Below are positions 22,942 through 39,262 of a stretch of 64,000 bases of DNA, piece by piece. A model generated the notes under the pieces. The model was not told where the DNA came from. It made no database searches and worked only from the letters and a program-made list of their open reading frames with translations. The stretch's first letter is position 1, and each line of letters starts with the position of its first letter. The position numbers and the translations under genes were made by a program. Source of the stretch: Littorina saxatilis (Eukaryota; Mollusca; Gastropoda; Littorinimorpha; Littorinidae); the NCBI RefSeq assembly GCF_037325665.1, contig NC_090251.1, positions 29,972,289 through 30,036,288 on the forward strand, read 5' to 3'.

Positions 22942-22983
22942 AAAAACCACAGGACAACACACACACACACACACACACGCGCG

Positions 22984-23018
<35 letters not shown>

Positions 23019-23541
23019 ACGCATGCATGCACGTGCACGCACAGACTATGATACTGGAAATAGTGATAAAAAAAACCCACGTAAACAAAGCCCTTCCCCA
23101 TCTCGCAAAAAAATTTGTTTTTTTAAATAAAATTAATGAATGGAAGATAGTGGAGAAGCTAAGAACGCAGCCAAATGACAACAAAAACGCAAAGCACGTG
23201 CTTTGGAAGGACGCCATCCTTACGTCCCTGCATCGTCATGTGATTTCATCTCAATCTTTCTTCTTCTTTTTTTTTTCCTCCATATTTTCGTGCACTGAGT
23301 TTTAAAAAACACTGAAACAGCAACACGAACACGTCTGGTCATAGACAAAGACACGGAGTAATATAGTGGACAAGCAGAATTGGACACTCTGTGTGTCTTC
23401 TTTCTTTCATGAAAAAACGCATTGGTGGAAATCTTACCTTTGAGCGTTTCTACATTGGACACAAAAGGACTTCAGCATTATATTGGACTTAATTTTATTA
23501 TGACCTTTGTTTGAGGCACGGCGCAGCAACATACTACGAAT
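22942..23541. other. CA repeat and upstream region of glycoprotein gene B
   Basis: CA repeats occupy about 22958-23030. The remaining 500 bp precede the gene B start codon. I see no reliable TATA box or initiator. Confidence 0.5.
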
Positions 23542-24747
<1,206 letters not shown>

Positions 24748-24768
24748 CTGATAATCATGAATATTTAA

Positions 24769-24815
24769 ACACACACACACGCTCGTACGCACGCACGCAC
24801 GCACGCACATACACA

Positions 24816-24852
<37 letters not shown>

Positions 24853-24853
24853 G

Positions 24854-24915
<62 letters not shown>
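24769..24915. repeat. (CA)n microsatellite
   Basis: CA repeats with an acgc segment (24786-24806) and one tggg interruption, starting about 20 bp after the stop codon of gene B, so probably within its 3' UTR. Confidence 0.95.
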
Positions 24916-24917
<2 letters not shown>

Positions 24918-25266
24918 AGCGGTTAACGACAGCACGTAAGAGAAGTTACTCATCGACGGATTATAAATTAAAGTGCATCATTAAAATTATTCCTTGTGGT
25001 GTGACAATGGCCACTTTACAATGGCAGATCAGTGCGTTGCAGACATTTGCGAATGATCTTCATTGACCGAGTTTATTTCTGAAAAAAATAAGAACTTGAA
25101 TGATGTCTTCAAAGTTTCGAATGAAAACGAGTGTTTGAACTGCAGTTTATTTATTTTTTTTTTATTTTTTATTTTTTTTTTTTAAGACCTGAACAGGCTT
25201 TTTTTTTTTTTTTTTTTTATTTTTTTTTTTTATGAATTTTTCTTGAAATTGAAATCGCAATCACGT

Positions 25267-25335
25267 CATATGTTGATTTGTGTGTGTGTATATGTGTGAG
25301 TGTCTTACGGTGACTGTGTGTGTGTGTGTATGTCA

Positions 25336-25368
<33 letters not shown>

Positions 25369-25373
25369 TGTGT

Positions 25374-25425
<52 letters not shown>

Positions 25426-25462
25426 CAGAGAGAAGAGAGAGAGTCTGAGAGAGAGAGAGTCT

Positions 25463-25512
<50 letters not shown>
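25267..25512. repeat. (TG)n then (GA)n microsatellites in the LINE 3' region
   Basis: TG repeats 25267-25420 are followed by GA repeats to 25512, then T-rich and CT-rich low complexity to about 25665. Confidence 0.93.
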
Positions 25513-25514
<2 letters not shown>

Positions 25515-25696
25515 TTGGGAAAGAGTTATGTGTCTGTGTTTCTTTTTTTTTTTTTCTTTTTTTCTTTTTTTTTTTTTCTTTTTTTTCTTCTTCTTTTTCT
25601 TTTTTTTCTTTTCTTTCTCTTTTTCTTCTTCTTCTTTTTTTCTTTCTTCTCTTTTTTCTTTTTGAACCTCAGTTACAATATGACTCGCTACGAGTA

Positions 25697-26170
25697 TGAT
25701 ACTGTGAGCGAAGCTGAACAGTTTAAACGTAAACAGAATGGGTTATAAATAATAATAATATCATTCTTTCGTTTAACATGGACAATCTTCGAAAATGTAC
25801 AATATTTTCAATCAATTATAATTTAGCTATAATTCTCTCCGTCAACTGGCATTTGCACACTTTCTCTCTTTCTCTATCCTCTCTCCTCATCCTCTCTCTC
25901 CCTCCCCTCCCCTCTCTCCCTCTCTCTATCTCTAATCGTCCTCTCTCTCTCTCTCCCCCTCTCTGTCTCTCTCACCCTCCCTGCCACTTTCTCTCTCTCT
26001 CTCTCCGATACTGTGAGCGATGCTGAACAGTTTAAACATAAACCCTACCATTCTCTCTCTCTCTCTCTGATACTGTGAGCGATGCTGAACAGTTTAAACA
26101 TAAACAGATAGGGTTATAAATAGCAATAATATCATTCTTTCGTTTAACATGGACAATCTTCGAAAATCTC
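25697..26170. repeat. Repeated unit within the LINE 3' region
   Basis: A unit of about 100 bp beginning gatactgtgagcgaagctga and ending gacaatcttcgaaaat occurs at 25697-25797 and 26069-26166. A shortened copy lies at 26007-26050. CT-rich tracts separate them. The pattern looks like tandem duplication within the 3' region. Confidence 0.85.
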
Positions 26171-26507
26171 TCTTTCTCGCTCACTCTCTCCCACCCCTCC
26201 CTCCGCTCTTTCTCTACCTCTCTCTCTCTCGCACCCTCCCCTGTCCCCCTCTCTCTCTCTCTTCCTCTCTCAATCTCTCTCTCTCTCCCTCTCTCTCTCT
26301 CTCTCCCTCCCTCTCCCTCTCTCTCTCCCTCCCTCACTCTCCCTCCCCCACTCTCTCTCTCTCTATTACCATGGTTGTGTTTAAATGAATTAATAATAAT
26401 GATATATTTTGCTGTTCGTCATAATTGTTTTCATCATTGGTTCACCTTAGTTAATACATTGACATTTGCAACGAGTCATTTACAATAGCATGATAGTACT
26501 GGGTTTC

Positions 26508-28880
26508 TCAGTCAAAAAGCCGAATGGAGAGCTCTCTTTCAAATATACAATTTGGGTCAAAGCCTTCTCCGTATTTGTATATACTTATTGACATTTTTGC
26601 AACAAGCAGAATAAAGTTAATATTTCTTATAGTTTGGTCCTGTTGCTTGTTCGGTTGGAAACCAAATAAAACGTCAGTTTCTTTTAATTTTATCTGTGAA
26701 CCTGTTTTTATATAAATTTGCTTTTCTACGTTCTTCCAAAAAAGTGATATTCTTGGGCATTTAAAGAAAAAATGTTCAATGAAATCAATATCTCCACACA
26801 GATTACAGCGATTGTTTTCACGTTTTTTCATTTTGTGTAGTAAGATATTAGTGGGGTAGATATTATGCAATATCTTCCAGTGAAGTAGCCTTAGTCGCTC
26901 TTCCTTGGTGCAGTTGTTTGCTATCATCCAATGATTTCTTTCTATTTTATAGTTATATTTATTCATCCAAAAATGTATTTGCTTTTTGTTTGGTAAGTAG
27001 TGATCTAAATTTTTTGGGAGTCCAGTTTTTAAGAGATTGAGGTTCTAGAGAGACAGTCGCTTCTTGAGTTTGGTTATTGTCAGCTCGCAATGATTGCGCA
27101 ATGAGCGCGGTTCGCATTGCATTATAATCAAACAGCAGAGCAGGGTAGTCCCCGATTTTTTCTGCAATACGTGCGAGTGGTAATAATCCCTCGTCTGTCC
27201 ATATATCTTGGACGTAATTTATGTATGCATTTGTCCATCTCTTGAAGAACAGAGGTCTGTTTCTGTACATTATCTCTTTGCTATTCCAGAGACAGGTATA
27301 TTTGAATTCAGTATTGGACAGGTATATATTTCTGAATTCAAGCCATTTAATTAGACATGATTTCCAGAATTTAGATTTGACTTTTTCGAGTCCTAAAAAT
27401 GTTTTTGGATTGGCAGTAGCATTGAGGCCGCAAAGGTTTGTTCCAACTTCATTAAAGATGTAGGTTGGTATTAATTTCCATTTGGCAGATGTGTCTATTT
27501 TTAACTGAGTTATCCATGTCATCATAAAGGAGGCTTGCATATCTATTATGTTTATCATATTACAACCTCCATTCTCCCCTACGTTGCACATTACACATCT
27601 TTTTACCTTTTCATAGGCTCGCGTATTTGTGTACTTCTTTTTCCATAAAAATCGAAATAAGATTGTATTTACTTTCTGTAGGATAGTGGCTGGAGCACTT
27701 AAAGCTTGCATTGGGTATACAAATTGTGAAATTAAGAAACTTTTTACAATACATAATTTGCCTGTGATACTAAGGTTTCTTTTAGACCATATGCTTATTA
27801 TTCTTTCTATTTTTTCGATTCTTACCGACCAATTCTCATTTATGTCTGATGCAGTGACATCATTTTTAAAGAGTATACCTAAAATCTTTAGTTGTTTTTT
27901 CCATTTTAAGTCACAGAGATGTTCTCTGCTGTCCTTTTGAGATCCTAGCCACATTGCTTCCGTTTTGTTTTTATTAATTTTTAGTTGTGATATTTTCGTG
28001 AAATCAGTGACAAGCTTCATTGCATTTTCCAGATCTTGTTTTCCTTGTAATAGCATGCTAATGTCGTCAGCGTACATTGCTAATTTTATCATATCAATTG
28101 AGTTGTTAGTCTCTATCTGGGAGCGAGGTAATCGAAGTCCGTGTATGCTTGGATCGTTTCTAATCTTTATTGCAAGAATGTCCAGTCCGAGAATGAAGGC
28201 CATTGGCGAAAACGGGCAGCCTTGGCGAATTCCTGTCTCAATCGGGAATGGTTCGGAAATCCAGCCAAGGTAGTTAATACTACTTTCGGTCTCATTTGTG
28301 AGAACTTTAACCCAATGCGTAAAATTCTCGCCAAATCCGAATTTTCTGAAAGCCCATAGCATGAATTCCTTGGAGATAGAGTCAAATGCACGTGTATAAT
28401 CTAGGGCCAATAAAATACCGGGTTTATTTTCATTATTCATATGTTCAATTACGTCATCTATTAATCGGATAATATTACTAGCTTTTCTACCCTTAATGAA
28501 TCCCACTTGATCCTCTGAGATCAAATCACTTATAACATTCGACATCCTAAGCGCAAGGCATTTTGCTAATAATTTATAGTCTGTATTTGTAAGGGAGATG
28601 GGTCTCCAGTTACACAAGTTATCTCTTGTGAGGTCTTTTCCTTTATGGATTAAGGTTATAATAGCTCTTTTTTGTGAGGGAGACATTTCTCCTACATGAA
28701 AGGATCTTTGAATCGAGCCTAATAGTAGCTCTCTTATTCTCGACCAAAAGAATTTAATAAAACTTGTAGTCACTCCGTCACATCCCGGTGAAGAACCATT
28801 TTAGAAGTTCTTGTTCAGTTACTGGGTTTTCTAACGCTTCAGTTTGTTCTCGTGTCAGTTGTGGGATACCAGCTTCTCCT
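26508..28880 (-). pseudogene. L1/Tx1-like ORF2 remnant: reverse transcriptase and zinc C-terminus
   Basis: Reading from right to left, motifs appear in the standard order: NWRPISLTNTDYKLLAKCLA, DQVGFIKGR, LALDYTRAFDS, GIRQGCPFSP, the catalytic LAMYADDISMLL, KINKNKTEAMWLG and KILGILF. From 26966 a second frame carries the C-terminal knuckle CNLCGDIDFIEHFFFKCP. Defects: the endonuclease is absent, a frame change or small deletion lies near 28790, and a frameshift near 26960 separates the last domain. It is not active. The L1/Tx1 assignment rests on motif style and the C-terminal zf-RVT-type domain. Confidence 0.9.
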
Positions 28881-28903
28881 AAAAAAGTATGAACTGCAGT
28901 TTA

Positions 28904-29364
28904 ATCTGTATTATATAAACAACGTTATACAGTTTCACATCAAAATAGGTGCACGAGGAGTCGTGTGTTCTGGTATAAATCTCAATGTTTATTACCGAAC
29001 GTTGCCGTACACGTGTTTGCATGTGAGCGTGTGTTACAGTATTACCTGGCAAACCAGTACTGGATAGCAGTGAACAAGTAAGGACTTCTCCCTGAACGAA
29101 ACTTCTTTTGCCTTTGCGAGCAGTTTTAAAGCGTCCCGTACACAGGTCTAACATTGTTGCCGTCGCGAGATGCTCAAGCAATGATGCTATACAAATAAAA
29201 AATAAAGTTAAAAAAAAAGTTATGAGCGAAGCCAGTACTCTCACGGCGAAAACACACACACGCACCGCCCCTGTACTGGCTGGTAGCGTGTAGTCTTTCA
29301 CCCACACTGCCACAGTTGTAAAGTCAATATCACTATCCGGCTTTTCTTTTTGGGTTGACTCACT
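28904..29364. other. Intergenic, no gene recognised
   Basis: Sequence to the right of the LINE. No exon or element boundary supported. Confidence 0.45.
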
Positions 29365-29530
29365 CTCTCTCCACCCCCCTCCATCTCTCTCTCTCTCTCT
29401 GTCTCTCTCTTTATTTCTCTCTCTCTCTCTTCCTCCCTCTTTCTCTTTATCTCTCTCTCTCTCTTTATCTCTCTCTCTATCTCTTTCTTCATATATATCT
29501 CTCTCTTCCTCCCTCTTTCTCTGTCTCTCG

Positions 29531-29625
<95 letters not shown>
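29365..29625. repeat. CT-rich microsatellite tract
   Basis: Imperfect CT repeats with ctttat and ctgtct variants; pure CT in the last 50 bp. Confidence 0.95.
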
Positions 29626-29627
<2 letters not shown>

Positions 29628-29744
29628 GTGAGCGCGCGTGTCAACTGCAGACATCATGGTTATTTGAAGAAAATGCCGCAATTTCCTGCTGCTTCAAAGC
29701 TCAGACACTCGTGACAAAAGCACTAAAAAGTCTCTCACTTTTAA

Positions 29745-30273
29745 AGGTGGTCGTCTACATTTTTGCTTTTTTTTCAATAATCTTATGGTTAGATTTCGAT
29801 AAAAAGTTATGTCATATGATGAAAGAACCACGGGGAAAAAAGTAATAGAAAAAAAATATGTGTAACAAAAGTTTATTTTTGGGTAGTGTCTCAGACACTT
29901 CTAATATTATGTTTTCTGTTTGCTGAGAACATGTGCTTTGCCTAAAATAGCGACCAATCAAATTCTTGTCACTATGCTGACAGCCACGCCCACACAATCA
30001 CAGCAACAGTTTGACACTGGGTATTGGAGCGCTGTCCACGATTTTGTTTAAACGAACGAAATGCACGGTATTCGGGAGGAGTTTTGCCCTCGGCATTTCC
30101 CAAATAAGGATATCCTGCTATGCTGAAATACTACAATGAATTTTCAAACGGCTACCCTTGCTTCGTCTTTCTTGATCGAAGGGGGGTGTATTTTTTATAT
30201 TTGTAGAGAATAAACTCGGCATTTTAATGGTCAAATGTCTATTTATGTATAAAAAAATGTAGACAAGGACCTT
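29745..30273. mobile_element. TTAA-type MITE (R3), copy 2
   Basis: Closely matches 20440-20964 over its full length, including aggtggtcgtctacattttt, ttatggttagatttcgat, gttttctgtttgctgagaac and aatgtagacaaggacct. TTAA lies at 29741-29744 and 30274-30277. Confidence 0.8.
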
Positions 30274-30277
30274 TTAA

Positions 30278-31189
30278 ACTGTCTGTTTAAAATCAGTTTT
30301 TTAACAGAAACATTGAAAAAATCCACATTGATACAAGAATGGAAAATGGTGAAAAATCTGAGTCAAGCGGATAGGAAACCGGTAATAAATTATGTAAACT
30401 ATGTGATACGACTGTAATGCAGTTTGATGTCAAGTACATCTAACACAAAAGTAAGTAAACATTTACTGGGGGTGGGGGCTTGTGGAGGGGGGGGGGGGGG
30501 ACAAAAAGGAAAAACGGAACTAGATCACTACAATGCAACACATTCAATGAATGATAGTTTGCCACAATTGCATATAATTATGTGTATACCGGCTCACATT
30601 CTTCTCGTCCTCTTTGTCTGCCGCAAGTCCTCTTTCGCCACAAAACGCTACAAGCAGGGCATAGATGAAATATAGCGACACGTGCATTTTGCAGCCGAGC
30701 TTCATGACGCGCGCGTAAAAGGGGAATCCCCGGGAGTTCCCATTGCTTGAGAACATTATTTAAAAATGAAAATGTAACGAAACGCGAAAATGTGGCAGTT
30801 TGTCGATAGGCTTGATATTTATCACTCGTATCATAGGAGTATTTGAAGTGTCTTCCACAAGCAGCAAAAGTGCAGAAATGGCTATTTAGACCCATTTGAC
30901 CAGACAGTACTGGCCAACCAGACAGTACTGTTACAAGCGTGCGTGTGTCTGTTTGCGTGCGTCTGTGTGTGTGTGTTTGCGTGCGTCTGTGTGTATGTAT
31001 GCGTACGTCTGTGTGTATGTTTGCGTGCGTTACTGTGCGCTAGATTTGTGTGTGTGTGTGTCAGTGTGTGTGTGCACCTGTTTGGTTGAGTGTGCTAATG
31101 CCCAAATGGACCCACATACCATTTTTTAAAATTTTCTTACGAAATCAAACCCAATGTCTTGATGTAAAGTACCCAAAATAGAAATAATT
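30278..31189. other. Intergenic, no gene recognised
   Basis: Contains a G run near 30488-30500 and GT-rich low complexity at 30936-31075. Otherwise nothing supported. Confidence 0.45.
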
Positions 31190-32550
31190 CTCCCTCCGGC
31201 TGGCGATTCCTAAACGCCCCACTGAACGACTGACGTCACAGCCGCTTCGGCCTTTTCCGGAGGAACACCGCGTGCCACTTCAATCGCGTTGCACTTGCCG
31301 CAGTCATTCGGCGATGCCACCTTGATTATCAGTTAATAAAGTTTGTTTTGTTTGTTCGTTCATGGGCTGAAACTCCCACGGCTTTTACGTGTATGACCGT
31401 TTTTACCCCGCCATTTAGGCAGCCATACTCCGCTTTCGGAGGAAGTTAATAAAGTTATTATTCAGGCAATATGAAAGAAAGTAGTTTTTTCTTTTGTTAC
31501 ACTTACACATAGTTTTATGAAGATCAATTTCAGACTCGGCAAAAGAATGGTTGTATCATGAGCGACTGTCACAAGGGAGAGGTGCGGTTCGGTCAGTAGG
31601 CCAGTCACTGTCGAACTGTTCGGTGCGAAGCACGGTTTTGTTTCTGGTAACTATATTGATTTCTTCAAGTTGTACTAATGTTTACGCTTTTGTGCTGCGG
31701 TTTAATATCTGTGCTTGTTATTGGGTAATACGGTGAGCCCACGCCGTTTAGTTTGCAGACCGTGCACATGTGAGCTTTGTGTAATCGCGTTTTCATCATA
31801 ACATACCACCGTGCTAAACCGCTTTGGGGGAAATGGTTTAAAAAAAAAAATAAACGGAATGCATCAGGGTTGAAAAGATTGAAGGGTGGAGTTAAGGACA
31901 CAAAATAGATGACAAAAATAAAGCCCCCCCCCCCCCCCCCCAAAAAAAAATCTATTCAGGAAGGGAGTCGAACCCGAGTCAGCTGACCTTCAAGCTGGAG
32001 CACAAACCACTAGGCTACGACAGCAACTGGCAGATAGGGCTACAAAAGTGAAGGCATTTCAGCCGGGGTTACTCCGTCGTATGTGGCGTTTCTCGCGCAT
32101 CAGTGAAGGTTCTGTTACCAACTCTACGGCTAAGAAAGGTTGCATTTGAAGTTAAATGTCCACTAAAATATCAAAGGGAACACCATTTCTGAACAACACA
32201 ACGGTTTGCGCTCGCCTCTCGCAGTCGTTCAGGTGAAACTTGACCAAATCGGCTTGCCTGATACAGCAGATATTTCAACACTTCCACGTCATACTGAAAC
32301 ACTGAGCTACAGTTTAGTAACGTGATAGGTTTGTCAGTTCGTTCACTTATATTGCTTTCAGATTTAACACACCAAGATGAATGAAACAGTGGCACGGTTT
32401 TCGTTGCGAAAATGTGCTATGGCAGTGCTACGCGACCGAAGTGTGTATTATGTACACGCGGTGTTGCTCCGGAAAAGACAGAAGCGACATGTGACGTCAG
32501 TCGTTCAGTGGGGCGTTTAGGAATCGCAAATTCGCCTCCGGCCGAGACTA
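31190..32550. mobile_element. Long inverted-repeat DNA element
   Basis: Perfect 37-bp inverted arms lie at 31203-31239 and 32491-32527 (gcgattcctaaacgccccac...gacgtcac). Imperfect pairing extends inward through ttttccggag and outward to ctccggc. About 1.36 kb with no transposase. A tRNA-like segment and C/A homopolymers near 31923-31950 suggest a nested insertion. Confidence 0.75.
31956..32028 (-). pseudogene. tRNA-like sequence (SINE head or tRNA pseudogene)
   Basis: On the minus strand it contains an A box (tagcctagtgg) and a perfect B box (ggttcgactcc) at tRNA spacing. The acceptor and T stems do not pair well, so a functional tRNA is unlikely. No anticodon can be assigned with confidence. 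Confidence 0.6.
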
Positions 32551-33057
32551 TTAGCGGCTTCCATGCAGGCATTTGACGTAATTCGTTCACGTGCGGGATG
32601 GGATGTGAGCATGGTCGAAAGCCACGCTTTCCTGCTGGCCAGGAGAATGACCAAAATTAATCCGTAAAATAAATGCATTTTTAATTTTTACTCCTTGCGT
32701 GAAAGTCGATGAAACTTTGTATTTTTTCAAATGGATAGCTGCCTGGCTGAGGCATGACAGTAACTATAACAAGAGGCGAAGCCTTCAAGGCTCACGTAAG
32801 AAATAGACAAACAGTAACACAAACTCACTACACGAAGCTTCGCAAAGTCTTAATACCAAAAACCCGCAGCTACGGCGTGGTACTTTGACCCCAACATCGC
32901 TTCTCAAGTTTTGACATGCGAAGCTTCGCCATAGCTCGCAACGAAGTTGGGTTTTTTTGTAAGAAGAGTGCTTTTCGATTCAAGATGGACGACGAAATCA
33001 GACTCAATACCATAGTGAAGAATGCATTTATCGACTTTGGTTGACCCAAAGTACAAG
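32551..33057. other. Intergenic, no gene recognised
   Basis: Contains gaagcttcgc and gcgaagctt words near 32835 and 32926. No gene supported. Confidence 0.45.
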
Positions 33058-33063
33058 AACTAA

Positions 33064-33421
33064 CAGGCATGAAAATTCTCCGTATTTTCCGTATTTTTGA
33101 AAAAAATAAACCGTATTTTGTTTTATTTTCAGTAGTTTTCCTTTTTTTTATTTTTTTTTATTTATATATATTTTTTTTCCTAGTCATAGTTATAGTAAAA
33201 TAGTTTTGGGGCCATGTTTGAATCCAATTTTAAGGCCTGAGCCTTGCACCAAATTGCACCCTTGAACAAAAAAATTTCCGGGGGGGGCATACCCCGGACC
33301 CCCCTAGAAGTCTTGGCGCTTCGCGCCTGCGAAACTTGGCGCTACGCGCCTGCGAAACTTAGCGCTATGCGCCTTCGAATTTTGTTTTCAGTATTTTTTT
33401 TTTCTTCAGTTTTCATGCCTG
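33064..33421. mobile_element. hAT-like MITE with 6-bp target duplication
   Basis: The ends caggcatgaaaa (33064) and ttttcatgcctg (to 33421) are perfect inverted partners, flanked by exact aactaa at 33058-33063 and 33422-33427. The 358-bp interior has a cgtattttccgtattttt start and three copies of a ggcgct.cgcgcct(g/t)cgaa unit at 33313-33380. Confidence 0.82.
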
Positions 33422-33427
33422 AACTAA

Positions 33428-33922
33428 CCTCCTACCTGTATTATTTCATTCTGCGATGCATTGACATGTCGAATGAAACTCGAAATCCCAGCGCTCACGC
33501 CAACTGGTCCCGGCCGTGCTCAGTCAACGAAATAGAACACATACAATTAACTTACGTCATCATCAAGTACGTAAAGTACAATTTGTGACGTAAAGTACTC
33601 AGAAAGAAGCACACCACGCGCTGGTCGAGACTACGTGCAAGCGCTTTCTGACTAATACGATTTGAGACGCCAAGACATGAAAAGAAAAAGATAACTCTTG
33701 CCTTCCAAGTAGTCTCGGCCCGCTCAAAACCGAGACTTTCAGTAATTCCTTCGCGTGACGTCTAACCCTCTTACGCCATAATGTGACGTCTTCAAATGAC
33801 GAAATGTTAAAGTTTCTACCACAGACATACACACGCACAAACACACACACACGCACACACACACGCACAAACGCACAGACAGACAAAGTTACGATCGCAT
33901 AGGCTACACTTACGTGAGCCAA
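33428..33922. other. Intergenic, no gene recognised
   Basis: CA/CG-rich low complexity at 33829-33885. No gene supported. Confidence 0.45.
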
Positions 33923-33924
33923 TA

Positions 33925-34643
33925 GGGACATCCAGATTCAACCTTCGTCAGACGAACATTCGTCGGTGGTGGGGATTTCCTCTCTATTTTTAACTTTGTG
34001 CCTCAATGCGCATGCGCTTGGTTTTTGGCGCTCAGCACTGCTTGCCGAAGATCGGGATCTGCGTGGTGAAAAAGGCATGTTTGACGAACCTCAATCAGCA
34101 ATCTTCGTGAGTACTTTTAGTCCTTTTCATAATGTTAAAAATATGTTTTATGTGCGCAGTGTTAAAGTTTAATATCTTTACGACGCTTCTGTGGACTGTG
34201 CATCTGTAAACTGTTCATTTTGGAGGCGTAGTGCATGAACACGGATACCCACACAAAACTCAGAACTTGAGTCGACGGGCGACATATCCTGCCAATTATA
34301 TCCCTTGATCTCTCTTGCACAAGACACCTGTTTCCACTAGACATATTTGTTTTAGAGTTGGGAGATTTTACAGGAATGAATCTAAAAATCGAAAAAAAAT
34401 TCAGTGTTGCTTGTGTACCCAGCATATTCAGATGTCTGGAATATTCCGATAAAAAAGACTCGTCATATATAACACAACTCGTCATCACTGTTTCGAAAAA
34501 CAGACGAACGCACGAAGAACTTCGCGTAGATCTGGACCGAAATTAGAAGGTGGTGACCGTGACGGGATGTGACGTCACCACTTCAACAAACTCGCGAAGA
34601 TCGGAACTCACGAACTTTTGACGAAGGCAAATCTGGATGTCTC
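33925..34643. mobile_element. MITE with TA target duplication
   Basis: The ends gggacatccagatt and (complement) gagacatccagatt pair at 13 of 14 positions, then both continue with ccttcgtc after a short mismatch. TA flanks both sides (33923-33924, 34644-34645). About 720 bp, non-coding. Confidence 0.65.
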
Positions 34644-34926
34644 TAATAACCGATGATCCATCTTCGTGTTACATAAGCCTGTCGGCTAACTCTCGATGAA
34701 ACATGCTCGCAAAATTGTGACGCACACCAGAATGACGTAAAAAAGTGTTTGTCTCGGAATTGTGACGAAACTATTGCATGAATTTAGCATAAATGAAAAT
34801 AAAGTTGTCTGTGCTGTTGTGATCCAGAAAAACCTTCGATCGTCTGGCTGTCTTCGACTTCGTCTCCACAATGTCCAGAAACATTTCTGTGGTTAATGAA
34901 ATAGCCTTGTTCCATCTCTGAAATTA

Positions 34927-37832
<2,906 letters not shown>

Positions 37833-38079
37833 TGGATTCACTGACTGACTTCGAGGTTCCGAGACTGTTTAATCAAAGTAAATTTGGTGGATTCAATCAG
37901 TGCAATCATGGTTCACGATCTGAAATGAGATATGGCTGTTTTATTTAAGTTTGGGTCACTGGCTTCTATCTCAGATGGATTGAACAGCGACTAATTCAGA
38001 GATGTTGGTAGGCATGTTTTCACGCTTTGTTTATGTAATTCTGGGATTGACATTGTTTGGTGAATGGATGGACGATGAA

Positions 38080-38085
38080 AATAAA
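38080..38085 (+). terminator. Candidate poly(A) signal for glycoprotein gene C
   Basis: AATAAA about 250 bp after the gene C stop codon. Confidence 0.5.
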
Positions 38086-38369
38086 CTTCGCTGGAGTACG
38101 TTTCTGATTGCACAGAGGAATTGTAGTTTTCAGTCATACTCCCGAACCCGACAGCTCATCTTGAAAAGGATGCAGCCTTAATTAGGATTCGCGCCGCAGA
38201 TAAAGAACAGGCTATTGTCATGTGGAATAGCTAGTGTTCTAAAACTCTGCCATTCTCATTTTTTGTTGTATTATGGGGGTGTTTTGTTGTTGTTGTACAT
38301 CTGAGTAATTAATCAAGAGTGGTAGGTCGGCCGGCCGGGCGTGTGTAGACAAAAAACTTAACGTTCAGG

Positions 38370-38650
38370 CCGGTTTTCTTGGATGTTGTTGAAGCCAGAG
38401 CTTTAAAACTTGGTTGGAACTTCTTGTCACACATCCATGGTTTTATGACCTCCAGATACTGTATAAGTCTAGTTGACTCTTCAAATTTAAGTGTCAAAGT
38501 GGTGTCAAGTTCTGGTCAAAACATGGAGGTAAAAAATAAGTTGGAGCTTTTAACCTTCACACACTGGGACTTTCGGGGTTTGATTGACATTTAGACATGA
38601 CTCAGGTCTGGCTTATCCTGGTCAAATGGCAAGGTCCCAGTGGGTTCAAT
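38370..38650 (+). repeat. gagctttgaaac-family repeat units
   Basis: Two diverged units (gttgaagccagagctttaaa; then cttcacacactgggactttc) of the same kind as at 36.7-37.4 kb. Confidence 0.55.
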
Positions 38651-38874
38651 AAGTAGGAAATTGTCATTTGCTTGAACACTTGTGGAGTAAGAGCAGCAGT
38701 TAATCTGCTTCTGGTTCATGTTATGAGAAAGAGAGACACTGAGAGAGGAAGGAAAGAAAAGTGATCTAGGAAGTCGCAGCTTTATAGGCCTTATGCATAG
38801 GGCTTTCGATGACCGTTCTGTCAGTTAATTCAGTACAGGGAAAGGCCCTAACAACCCCCCCCCCCCCCCCCCCC

Positions 38875-39262
38875 CCGCGGGTTAGGGGGGGGAATTTACC
38901 CGATGCTCCCCAGCATCATTGTCGTAAGAGGCGACTAACGGATTCTGTTTCTCCTTTTACCCTTGTTAAGTGTTTCTTGTATAGAATATAGTCAATGTTT
39001 GTAAAGATTTTAGTCAAGCAGTATGTAAGAAATGTTAAGTCCTTTGTACTGGAAACTTGCATTCTCCCAGTAAGGTCATGAATATATATGTTGTACTACG
39101 TTGCAAGCCCGGCCCTGGAGCAATTTTTTGATTAGTGCTTTTGTGAACAAGAAACAATTAACAAGTGGCTCTATCCCATCTCCCCCCCCCCCTTTCCCCG
39201 TCGCGATATAACCTTGAACGGTTGAAAACGACGTTAAACACCAAATAAAGTAAAGAAAGAAA
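38875..39262 (+). mobile_element. SINE family A, uninterrupted copy
   Basis: Runs from ccccgcgggttaggggggg after a C homopolymer to gttgaaaacgacgttaaaca and aaag repeats. This copy defines the order of the parts of the split copy at 6526-8399. Confidence 0.85.

Larger units (their letters stand above)
25150..28889 (-). mobile_element. 5'-truncated L1/Tx1-like LINE with target duplication
   Basis: The exact 14-bp word tgaactgcagttta lies at 25136-25149 and 28890-28903. On the minus strand the inserted block begins in the ORF2 region (28889, peptide GEAGIPQLTREQTEALENPV), runs through the reverse transcriptase and C-terminal domain, then a 1.3 kb 3' region, and ends in an A-rich tail (T-rich on +, 25150-25240) directly against the duplication. 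This fits target-primed insertion of one truncated LINE about 3.7 kb long. The 3' region contains microsatellites and a repeated unit. Confidence 0.85.

Noticed and set aside
31956-32028. Functional tRNA gene
   Set aside because: A and B boxes are good, but the acceptor and T stems do not pair and the anticodon loop is not standard.
33966-34172. Signal-peptide-like frame ending at a gtgagt donor
   Set aside because: No ATG at the start of the hydrophobic stretch, and it lies within a MITE (33925-34643).
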